Shown here piece after piece: positions 12,668 to 19,106 of a stretch of DNA of 23,318 nt; positions within the stretch are counted from its first letter, which is position 1; every line of letters begins with the position of its first letter. The DNA is from a virus, in IMG/VR virus record IMGVR_UViG_3300017726_000089, positions 1-23,318 of that record. One strand, given 5' to 3'. The notes below the pieces were generated by a model. The model was not told where the DNA came from and ran no database searches. It saw only the letters and a list, made by a program, of their open reading frames with translations. A program made the translations under genes and the position numbers.

Positions 12668-13201
12668 GTGAAAGATATACCCGAAAATACTGTGGAAAGA
12701 TTTATTGATACTAGCGAATGGATACCTGTCCATACACTTGCTGGATTTGAATGTGCAATTGAATACTATGTTAATCGCTCTGGTCAAGTCAAAAGTTCTA
12801 AAGGTAATGTCGAGAGAATACTTAAATACAAGTGGCACAAGGAAGGATATCCTATGGTGACGCTTACTCAACGTATTGGTAGAAAGAAACCTCTCTATGT
12901 TTGTGTACATAAGCTTGTTGCTCTTGCTTTCTTAGGGCAACCTCCTACACCTTACGGACGTGGCAAAGGTTGCACAATGGTTGATCATATTGACGAAGAC
13001 AAATCAAATTGCCATGTAGATAATCTACGCTGGGTTACTCGTACAGAGAACAATACTAAATTTAAATACCAACGTAGACCTAAGAATACTCCTGAACAAG
13101 CTGCTGCTGCAAAGGAGCGCCAACGTATATCAAAGCGTGACTATATGCGTCGTCTCAGAGATAAACAGAAAGCAGTTAAAATAGAAGAAAGTGATACCTA
13201 A
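12668..13201 (+). CDS. HNH homing endonuclease (NUMOD4 plus HNH)
   Basis: This 177-residue protein on the opposite strand to its neighbours starts with GTG at 12668. Residues about 16-45 (EWIPVHTLAGFECAIEYYVN, SGQVKSSKGN) match NUMOD4, and about 77-129 the HNH core (VCVHKLVALAFLG, MVDHIDEDKSNCHVDNLRWV, TENN), with His/Asp/Asn metal and catalytic residues present. The C-terminus is a basic helix (RISKRDYMRRLRDKQKAVK). Such enzymes nick or cut intron-less or empty alleles. It lies beside, and antisense to, a group I intron lacking its own sense-strand endonuclease gene, so it may serve that intron's mobility. No clear ribosome binding site is seen. Confidence 0.85.
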   Translation: MKDIPENTVERFIDTSEWIPVHTLAGFECAIEYYVNRSGQVKSSKGNVERILKYKWHKEGYPMVTLTQRIGRKKPLYVCVHKLVALAFLGQPPTPYGRGKGCTMVDHIDEDKSNCHVDNLRWVTRTENNTKFKYQRRPKNTPEQAAAAKERQRISKRDYMRRLRDKQKAVKIEESDT

Positions 13202-13206
13202 TTCTG

Positions 13207-13611
13207 ATGTCAGATAGTCTTGTACTTAAAGGTCTTAAGGACGTTCGTAAGCATAAAGGTAGCGAAATGATGCTTGTGAAGCCAAAGCGTGGCGGTGATG
13301 TATATCCTGTTAAGAAGTGGTGGGCACTAAATTCTACGCAGGTTACTTACACACCTTGCTCTGTGTTTAAAGTGACTCAGAATGGTTTGTCTGTTTACCT
13401 TGCAGTTACGACGGCTAACTTCTCGTCAATTCGTATTGATAGTAGCGCTGACTTTGCATTCAACTTTTTCGGTATTCATCATATTAATCGTGGCGCACTC
13501 TTTAATGAGAACTGGGAATTGATTGAACATTATGTGTTCCCTAAAATTAGTGGTGGCAGAAGTATGACAGTGACACCAGCTGGTGCTGCTTGCCGTCCTA
13601 AGATTAAATAA
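13207..13611 (+). CDS. Unknown protein in the HNH cassette, with in-frame coding-like tail after the stop
   Basis: The frame encodes 134 residues (MSDSLVLKGLKDVRKHKGSE to SMTVTPAGAACRPKIK). A basic N-terminal third is followed by a beta-rich middle (TYTPCSVFKVTQNGLSVYLA), and HHINRGALFNENWELIEHYV lies near residues 91-110. I recognise no family. It starts five bases after the HNH stop and is presumably co-transcribed. After the TAA at 13609-13611 the same frame stays open for 20 codons (TVTASASVEEETEVTEELDA) to TGA at 13672-13674, overlapping the convergent minus gene by 23 bases. This acidic tail looks like real coding sequence, so the TAA may be a recent mutation, a read-through stop or a sequence error. 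Confidence 0.65.
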   Translation: MSDSLVLKGLKDVRKHKGSEMMLVKPKRGGDVYPVKKWWALNSTQVTYTPCSVFKVTQNGLSVYLAVTTANFSSIRIDSSADFAFNFFGIHHINRGALFNENWELIEHYVFPKISGGRSMTVTPAGAACRPKIK

Positions 13612-13651
13612 ACAGTTACGGCTTCTGCGTCTGTTGAAGAAGAAACTGAAG

Positions 13652-14329
13652 TTACCGAAGAACTTGACGCATGATCAAGTTTTTATCTTCAATTGATTCA
13701 TAAGACCTATACTCTTGCCCTATGTCACACAAGATGTCGTAGGGTAATCTTTTTGTGTTTCTAGCGTGAACACCAATATAAAATGAACCCTTCAGTTTGA
13801 CATACATCTTGTCGTAAGGATGCTCTTCTTTGTCTTGCGTATATAATCTAATATCCAGCCAATCATCTAAAAAGCGATTACCACTTTTGATATTTTTTAA
13901 ATCAATACTGATGTATCCATTGTCAAGCTTTGGGAGGATATCTCCAAGCACATCAGCTTGCTCATATGTATTTTCTACAGGAAAGTCAGAATCATCGATT
14001 TCTGCCGACGAGTAGTAGTCGTCTGTTTCAATGAACAAATAGTCTATCTTTGCACAGGACCAACCATCTTCTTCAAAGCATGCTTTAACAATAGAAGGAT
14101 TAATATCTAAGTCAACTTTTAAATAATAATTTTCAGCGCCAAATAACCCAACACTGTCTGTATACCTCAGTGTTGACGGAACTACACTGATACTAATCTT
14201 ATCTGGATTATTAATCGTAGGACCTTTAGCGTAATTAAGGGATTTGGATGCAGCTAGCCCACCAGGTGCTGTGTAATCACTAGCGCCATAAACAGTATAA
14301 GATTGCTGAATACCTTGTGTAACATTCAT
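13652..14329 (-). CDS. Virion-region protein of 225 residues, unknown
   Basis: The protein starts MNVTQGIQQSYTVYGASDYT and continues with beta-rich, acidic sequence: YYLKVDLDINPSIVKACFEE, YLFIETDDYYSSAEIDDSDF, YISIDLKNIKSGNRFLDDWL and MYVKLKGSFYIGVHARNTKR. The pattern suggests a compact beta domain with a short helical C-terminus; three Cys residues, no membrane segment. I do not recognise it. It lies between the sigma gene and the capsid region, with a TACAATAG box 28 bases before its ATG and only a weak ribosome binding site. Its last codons overlap the possible extended tail of the plus-strand gene. Confidence 0.6.
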   Translation of the reverse strand: MNVTQGIQQSYTVYGASDYTAPGGLAASKSLNYAKGPTINNPDKISISVVPSTLRYTDSVGLFGAENYYLKVDLDINPSIVKACFEEDGWSCAKIDYLFIETDDYYSSAEIDDSDFPVENTYEQADVLGDILPKLDNGYISIDLKNIKSGNRFLDDWLDIRLYTQDKEEHPYDKMYVKLKGSFYIGVHARNTKRLPYDILCDIGQEYRSYESIEDKNLIMRQVLR

Positions 14330-14349
14330 CTATTTAAACGCTGTTTTTT

Positions 14350-14357
14350 CTATTGTA
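14350..14357 (-). promoter_or_regulatory. TACAATAG box upstream of the 225-residue gene
   Basis: An exact TACAATAG on the minus strand, 28 bases before the ATG at 14329, in the 28-base gap directly after the sigma factor stop. Confidence 0.45.
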
Positions 14358-15314
14358 TTAAAGATATTCACTTAGATTTTCTGATTGCTCACGAATTGCA
14401 CGCAGCGCCTTGTTCTCTAGCGTTCGGACACGGTCTCTGCTCATATTAAGCACTTGGCCTATAGCAGTCATTGACATTGGCTCAAGGATGTCCTCACCGA
14501 TTCCATATCGCATACGAACTACTGCAGCCTGCATTTCAGGTAAATCACAGATAATTTCACGCATATCATCTTTTACAGATTGACGTTCCAGCAACATCTC
14601 TGGTAGTTGCGTTTCATCCTCTAGTAAATCTATAAGTGCTGTGTCGCGGTTTTCACCAATTTTAATCTCAAGTGATGTTGGCTGACGTGCTTTGCACATC
14701 AAGTCTTTTATTTCATCTACAGTAAAGTCAAGGTAATCGGCAAGTTGGAAGACGTTAGGCATCTCACCATTAATTTGGCTCAGTTCCCGTTGAGCTTTCT
14801 TGAGTTTGTTGAGGTTTTCTGTAACGTGAATTGGTAAGCGTATTGCCCTCGATTTCTCCGCAATGGCCCTCGTGATGCCTTGGCGTATCCACCAATAAGC
14901 ATAGGTACTAAACTTATAGCCACGGCCAGGGTCAAACTTCTCGACACCACGGACGAGACCAATTGTTCCTTCTTGAATGATGTCCAAGAGTTCCATATTT
15001 CTCTTCGTGTACTTTTTAGCAACAGAAACCACGAGTCTGAGATTTGCCGTGACCATTTTGTCTTTAGCTTTCGTACCTTCACGTATATCTCGTCGTAGTG
15101 CTTTTTGGTCATAGTCAAAACAGGTAGCTAACTCTGTGTTATCAATTTGACGATTGTTTTGTTCCGCAAGTTCTTTACGCTTGCCTTCAATTTCCATTAA
15201 CCGTTGCACCTTACGACCTAGGAGAATCTCTTCATCGTGCCCAAGTAGTGGAATACGTCCGATATCACGCAGATATGACCGGACAGAATCCCCTGAATAT
15301 TTTGGTGATGACAT
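14358..15314 (-). CDS. Sigma-70 family RNA polymerase sigma factor, cyanobacterial group-2-like
   Basis: This 318-residue protein carries all regions of a primary-type sigma factor except the non-conserved 1.1 part. Region 1.2 is at 8-40 (DSVRSYLRDIGRIPLLGHDE). Region 2 is at 85-163, with LRLVVSVAKKYTKRNMELLD, EGTIGLVRGVEKFDPGRGYK and the -10 melting motif FSTYAYWWIRQ at 135-145. Region 3 is at about 165-240 (SLEIKIGENRDTALIDLLED). Region 4 is at 250-312, with the -35 helix-turn-helix SMTAIGQVLNMSRDRVRTLE. Length and sequence match cyanobacterial group 2 factors, suggesting capture from a host. It would bind host core polymerase and redirect it, probably to phage promoters. It has a near-consensus promoter of its own and sits inside the virion gene block, unlike the short gp55-type late factors of T4-like cyanophages. 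Confidence 0.95.
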   Translation of the reverse strand: MSSPKYSGDSVRSYLRDIGRIPLLGHDEEILLGRKVQRLMEIEGKRKELAEQNNRQIDNTELATCFDYDQKALRRDIREGTKAKDKMVTANLRLVVSVAKKYTKRNMELLDIIQEGTIGLVRGVEKFDPGRGYKFSTYAYWWIRQGITRAIAEKSRAIRLPIHVTENLNKLKKAQRELSQINGEMPNVFQLADYLDFTVDEIKDLMCKARQPTSLEIKIGENRDTALIDLLEDETQLPEMLLERQSVKDDMREIICDLPEMQAAVVRMRYGIGEDILEPMSMTAIGQVLNMSRDRVRTLENKALRAIREQSENLSEYL

Positions 15315-15337
15315 ATACTTCTCGTGCCTATGTATTA

Positions 15338-15367
15338 ACTATAGCCTTTAATACTAGCGATTGTCAA
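15338..15367 (-). promoter_or_regulatory. Sigma-70 promoter of the sigma factor gene (TTGACA-18-TATAGT)
   Basis: The minus strand reads TTGACA (15362-15367), an 18-base spacer, then TATAGT (15338-15343), one mismatch from the -10 consensus. Transcription would begin near 15331, about 17 bases before the ATG at 15314, with GAGAAG as the ribosome binding site. It is the only gap in the window where I found a full -35/-10 pair, so the host's primary sigma factor could read it. Confidence 0.75.
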
Positions 15368-15370
15368 TAC

Positions 15371-15661
15371 TTAGCTGCGCATCATTGCAAACCTACGTGA
15401 CTCCGAAGGTTCCTCTTCTCTACCTTCTAATGCTTCTACTGCCATTGCTTGTGCAGCGTGTTCGTTAAACCCTTTTGACTTGTAATTATCTTCGTATTGC
15501 TGATACTTCTCTACAGAGCTTTCAAAGTCTTCGCCGTGCGTAACCATTTCAGCTGTCATTTGATTAGCAGCTTGGTCGGGCACACCATCACGTTTTAGGT
15601 GCCTCCATATAGTCTGATAAATCTCAGGCGTTACCTCTTCGCCGGCTTTGCGTAGATGCAC
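15371..15661 (-). CDS. Helical protein, 96 residues, unknown
   Basis: The frame starts with GTG at 15661 (MHLRKAGEEVTPEIYQTIWR); no ATG is available upstream. It is wholly helical in appearance, with alternating acidic and Ala-rich segments (QAANQMTAEMVTHGEDFESS, NEHAAQAMAVEALEGREEEP) and a basic C-terminus ending RRFAMMRS. A TACAATTG sequence lies 31 bases upstream. No ribosome binding site is evident. The family is not recognised; small helical genes between scaffold and capsid may be assembly factors, but nothing here shows that. Confidence 0.55.
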   Translation of the reverse strand: MHLRKAGEEVTPEIYQTIWRHLKRDGVPDQAANQMTAEMVTHGEDFESSVEKYQQYEDNYKSKGFNEHAAQAMAVEALEGREEEPSESRRFAMMRS

Positions 15662-15684
15662 AGTATTAGTTAATCAGACTATAT

Positions 15685-15692
15685 CAATTGTA
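15685..15692 (-). promoter_or_regulatory. TACAATTG, weak member of the TANAATARA set
   Basis: TACAATTG on the minus strand, 31 bases before the GTG at 15661, and followed closely by ATATAGT. It differs by one base from the four exact TACAATAG sites, so either sequence might serve as a -10 element. Confidence 0.3.
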
Positions 15693-15705
15693 GCGATTAT
15701 TGTTA

Positions 15706-16200
15706 TTAAGCTTGACGATAACGTCCGGCTTCAGCTTGAATCTGTCCGAGTTCAGCAGCTTGCTTTGAATGCATTGCACGATTTACTTTAATATCATTCA
15801 TACGCTTATCTTTAAGCATTGGATTGCCCATCTCCCTGGTTGCTGCGCCGTTACCGGTTGCATCCATAATATTGGCAATTGTAGTATTCAATCCAAGCTG
15901 AGCTTTGTAGTCTGCAGTGCTCTGCTGCGTCATTTGATTTGTCACTTGTCCCATGGCTTGTGATGCCATACCAGACTGTGCTGCAAGTGCATTCTGTTGA
16001 ATGTTTTGCATATCTTGCTGCTGTGCACGCTGAGCTTGTGGATTTACAAACTTTGTGTATGCTCCACCGTCTTGCATGTTTTTCATACCTGCATTAGGCA
16101 GGGTCATTGCACCAAGGCCTCTCTCAACAGATGAGTAAGGGAATGCTTCCTGTGCAAAAGGAATAGCCTCATTAGGCATTTGTGAGATACGCTGTGCCAT
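15706..16200 (-). CDS. Gln/Ala/Met-rich virion-type protein, 164 residues, unknown
   Basis: The protein starts MAQRISQMPNEAIPFAQEAF. A Gln-rich helical middle (AQRAQQQDMQNIQQNALAAQ, about residues 56-75) leads to a C-terminal basic helix (KDKRMNDIKVNRAMHSKQAA). Composition is like the Gln/Met-rich genes at 8-9 kb, which suggests disordered or coiled virion proteins of one type, possibly internal. It has no recognised domain. It follows the scaffold-like gene, from which it is separated by a hairpin and a TACAATAG box. Confidence 0.55.
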   Translation of the reverse strand: MAQRISQMPNEAIPFAQEAFPYSSVERGLGAMTLPNAGMKNMQDGGAYTKFVNPQAQRAQQQDMQNIQQNALAAQSGMASQAMGQVTNQMTQQSTADYKAQLGLNTTIANIMDATGNGAATREMGNPMLKDKRMNDIKVNRAMHSKQAAELGQIQAEAGRYRQA

Positions 16201-16222
16201 CTTTCATTAACAATCTATAGTT

Positions 16223-16230
16223 CTATTGTA
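16223..16230 (-). promoter_or_regulatory. TACAATAG box upstream of the 164-residue gene
   Basis: An exact TACAATAG on the minus strand, 30 bases before the ATG at 16200. It comes directly after the hairpin at 16232-16252. Confidence 0.5.
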
Positions 16231-16231
16231 A

Positions 16232-16252
16232 GGGACTACTTTTAGTAATCCC
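16232..16252 (-). other. Nine-pair hairpin after the scaffold-like gene
   Basis: GGGATTACT and AGTAGTCCC on the minus strand pair over nine bases (one G-T) around an AAA loop. It lies 14 bases after the stop at 16266. No T run follows, so it is not a typical terminator; it may slow polymerase, protect the upstream mRNA end or mark a processing site. Confidence 0.5.
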
Positions 16253-16265
16253 CTACAGTTATTTA

Positions 16266-17318
16266 TCAGAAGTCTTGGACAAGCATCTTGCTTTGGAAAG
16301 CCTGAGCAGGTGCACCGGACAGATACTGCCATGCGTTCTCAGGGTTGTTATCCATCAGCTGGCTGAAGTCACCCCAGAAGGAGTTAGCAGCGTTTTCCTG
16401 ACGACCAGGAGTAGGCATATCCATTACTGGACGCTGGAAGTTTGAAGGAACTCCACGCTCTTCCTGCTGTGCAATTTCGTTAGCAAACTGTTCGCGAGCA
16501 AGATGCTCATCGATTGCTACACGTTCAGCTGCAGTAGGTGTTGGATAAGGACCATCAGGACCGAAGAAACCGTTGGTGTAATCAGCAAGCACGTCGGGGT
16601 CTGTCAGCATGATGTTCATCGCTGCACGCTCTTCAGAAGCTGCATCAAGCATCAGGTTCATTGTGCCATTACGGCCAACCTGTTCAATGAGAGCATCCTC
16701 TACAGCACATGCGTAATTATTAAGCAGTGCAGGAGCTTCCGAACCGAAGTGCTCAAGGACCTCAAGACTTACGTCAGAGATTTGGCTGAGGTAAGAATCA
16801 CTTGGAGCGCTTTCGCTTTGACTTAGATACTGAGCCTGAGCCTGTGCTTGAGCGGCCTGTTGATACTGCTGCTGAGCCACCATTTGCTGGATTTGGCTGA
16901 GCTCCTGGGCCGAATAACCCTGGGTTGAAGCTTGGGGCGCGTAAGTCTGCTGCGCCTGACTGGCCCATTGATTCTGCGCGGGTGATCCCCAGCTGGCCTG
17001 GGTACTGGCCTGTGCTGTCGGTGTCTGATAAGCCGAGTACGACTCCTGGGCCGGGGACGCTTGCTGTGAATTCAGGCTGGCGTTGAGTGCCTGGAACGCC
17101 TCCTGCCAAGGATTGGCTGCTGCTGCCGGGGCCGCCGAAGCCTGCGGGACCGCCGTTGGCTGGTAGGCCATTGAACCCACCGGAGCCGCCTGAGGGGCTG
17201 CCTGGTAGTTGGACGGGGCGCTCATCCCTGGTTGGGAGGCCAAGCTGGGAGCGCTTACGGTCGGCGTCGCTGAGCTTGTTTGAGGTGAGCTCGCCATTGT
17301 CGGGCTTGTACTTTCCAC
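16266..17318 (-). CDS. Scaffold-like protein overlapping the portal gene
   Basis: This 350-residue frame starts with GTG at 17318, preceded by AAGGAG ten bases before it; ATG at 17297 is an alternative. Residues 1-170 are Ser/Ala/Pro/Gln-rich and disordered, with a pure Gln/Ala helix around 145-165 (QQQYQQAAQAQAQAQYLSQS). Residues 175-350 are folded and acidic: DSYLSQISDVSLEVLEHFGS, a central helical region, and a C-terminal DNNPENAWQYLSGAPAQAFQ. Position between portal and capsid, acidic helical content and size fit a head scaffold, which is inference. Its first 174 codons lie within the portal frame's 3' end, in a different frame. Confidence 0.65.
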   Translation of the reverse strand: MESTSPTMASSPQTSSATPTVSAPSLASQPGMSAPSNYQAAPQAAPVGSMAYQPTAVPQASAAPAAAANPWQEAFQALNASLNSQQASPAQESYSAYQTPTAQASTQASWGSPAQNQWASQAQQTYAPQASTQGYSAQELSQIQQMVAQQQYQQAAQAQAQAQYLSQSESAPSDSYLSQISDVSLEVLEHFGSEAPALLNNYACAVEDALIEQVGRNGTMNLMLDAASEERAAMNIMLTDPDVLADYTNGFFGPDGPYPTPTAAERVAIDEHLAREQFANEIAQQEERGVPSNFQRPVMDMPTPGRQENAANSFWGDFSQLMDNNPENAWQYLSGAPAQAFQSKMLVQDF

Positions 17319-19068
17319 TGTAACTTAACTCCTTACGTAAAAAATCGAGTGATCTATATAAGAACCCTGTAATATCAAGATTCGGGTCAGCCGCTAATGG
17401 CTGATTGGGCATTTGTGGATGGGGCAGTTGATATAACTGACCAATCATTGAAATAAATGTGTTAAATGCTTGTTGAGATTGCTGGACCATCCTGAATGGA
17501 AACCCAGTCAACATGGCAGCACGTTCTTCATCTGTTTTGCTAGGGAAGAGATACTTAAGTGCTTCAATAGAATCAACACCTAATTCTTGAAGGTTTCTGA
17601 CGACAATGCTATTATTGAGAATGCCTTGAGAATCTTCTTCAAAAATCTCTCCGGTCCAGCGCCAATTGACTTTGCTGCTGCCATCAGGGATTAAACCAGT
17701 AACCCCATTAGGTATTTGACCTGATTCAATACTAGCAGAAAGCATCTGTGACTTTTTAACAGCATACTTTTCAGATTCTTTTAGATACTTTTCTTGTGCT
17801 GTTTGAAACTGCTGTGGGTCCTCAAACTGCTCTTCCAGAGGTGGCTCAGGCTCTACTAAACCAACTGCCGAGGCAAACGATTTCTCAAAGATATATTCTT
17901 CATGCTGAATCATTAACGAAAATAATTTGCACAGTCCGTACTCAAATAGTGCCTTTGCTTTCTTTTCTGCAGTAGCTGCACACCTGCCATACAGAGACTT
18001 CATCTCATAAGCAGAGGATGCCATATTGAAGTCAAGGTCATCAACACCACCTAGCGCTAATCGTATTTCTGACCTGTACTGCTTTACGTACATATTCTGG
18101 TCACCACTAACGGCATCTGGTGTCATGTAAGACACACGGTCAGTGGGCTCAAGGTTTGCAATAACTCTTGGTACTTTAATTTGTCCATCTATACCAGCAC
18201 TGAAGCCTGGCTGACTTGTACGTGTGCTGGGCCTATCCATTGCATAGAACCCTGCTTGAGAACTAATTGTTGGACGCATTGCTCCCTCATCACCACTCTC
18301 AAGAATGTCGTGACGTGGACGACTAGAGACCAACGTAGGGTTCCCAAAGAACTTCATGTTCTTGCGAACGTTACGTACTAGCTCATCGTGGAACAGAATT
18401 TGATTTGCCATCCAATCAAACTCACCAGTACCAGTAGATTCGCCAGTACAATCCAAGTGATTAAAGACTTCAACAGCTGGAACAAAACCTAGAGTATTGC
18501 TCAAGGTCTGTGTCTGACCTGGCTGTTGCATGGCCATCAAGCCTCCAGAATTTTCAAACTCAATCTTTTCGTTAGAAATTGTTTGCTCAATTCTGTCTTT
18601 ATAAACTTTGAGTTGTATAAATTTTTTACGTCCACCACGTTTACCTGGTGTGGCATACGCATCCATCATATTCGGTTCTTTAACTTCAAAGCTATAAATC
18701 AACTGAACGTGTTCAATCTCACCAAACTGGTCCCGATAACATCTGTAACTATCTTTTGGAAAATACAACAACTGATATGTATCACCCGTTGGTCTGAAAT
18801 AAAATAAACCTTGCCCGTCACACAGGAAATAGTCAATTATACTTTCTAGTTTCATTTCGAGCATATTGCTCTCATAAACTTTTTTTAGAAATTCCCGTCG
18901 TCCGTTATATGAATCTTGCTCACAGAAAAACTCAACACCACGCCTTAAAATAAACAAACGCATTTGAGCGAGATGAGATGAGACAATCATCGTCTCAACT
19001 GGAAGGTCACCTCGCTTCTCTTTTGCAGCGTTTAATATTTCCTGAAACTGTGCACTATTGTTTGACAT
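16798..19068 (-). CDS. Portal protein with long low-complexity C-terminal tail
   Basis: This 756-residue protein lies between the large terminase region and the scaffold/capsid genes. Residues 1-580 look like a portal: a helical N-terminus, a beta segment LFYFRPTGDTYQLLYFPKDS near 90-110, the clip/stem-type region with RSEIRLALGGVDDLDFNMAS followed by a long helix (AEKKAKALFEYGLCKLFSLM), and later helices. From about residue 585 the tail is almost entirely Gly, Pro, Ser, Ala and Asn (GSPSGGSGGFNGLPANGGPA) and ends KSKRKRSK. That tail is coded by the G+C-rich bases that also code for the scaffold-like protein. Portals of short-tailed phages are usually shorter, so the tail is an addition. The portal forms the ring through which DNA enters and leaves. 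Confidence 0.75.
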   Translation of the reverse strand: MSNNSAQFQEILNAAKEKRGDLPVETMIVSSHLAQMRLFILRRGVEFFCEQDSYNGRREFLKKVYESNMLEMKLESIIDYFLCDGQGLFYFRPTGDTYQLLYFPKDSYRCYRDQFGEIEHVQLIYSFEVKEPNMMDAYATPGKRGGRKKFIQLKVYKDRIEQTISNEKIEFENSGGLMAMQQPGQTQTLSNTLGFVPAVEVFNHLDCTGESTGTGEFDWMANQILFHDELVRNVRKNMKFFGNPTLVSSRPRHDILESGDEGAMRPTISSQAGFYAMDRPSTRTSQPGFSAGIDGQIKVPRVIANLEPTDRVSYMTPDAVSGDQNMYVKQYRSEIRLALGGVDDLDFNMASSAYEMKSLYGRCAATAEKKAKALFEYGLCKLFSLMIQHEEYIFEKSFASAVGLVEPEPPLEEQFEDPQQFQTAQEKYLKESEKYAVKKSQMLSASIESGQIPNGVTGLIPDGSSKVNWRWTGEIFEEDSQGILNNSIVVRNLQELGVDSIEALKYLFPSKTDEERAAMLTGFPFRMVQQSQQAFNTFISMIGQLYQLPHPQMPNQPLAADPNLDITGFLYRSLDFLRKELSYSGKYKPDNGELTSNKLSDADRKRSQLGLPTRDERPVQLPGSPSGGSGGFNGLPANGGPAGFGGPGSSSQSLAGGVPGTQRQPEFTASVPGPGVVLGLSDTDSTGQYPGQLGITRAESMGQSGAADLRAPSFNPGLFGPGAQPNPANGGSAAVSTGRSSTGSGSVSKSKRKRSK

Positions 19069-19106
19069 TTAAACTTCTACGTATACACTATAAGTCTAGC
19101 GAGAAG

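Noticed and set aside
12641-12910. Minus-strand 89-codon frame as the missing capsid exon
   Set aside because: It is antisense to the conserved HNH domain, has no ribosome binding site, and its sequence does not look like a capsid N-terminus.
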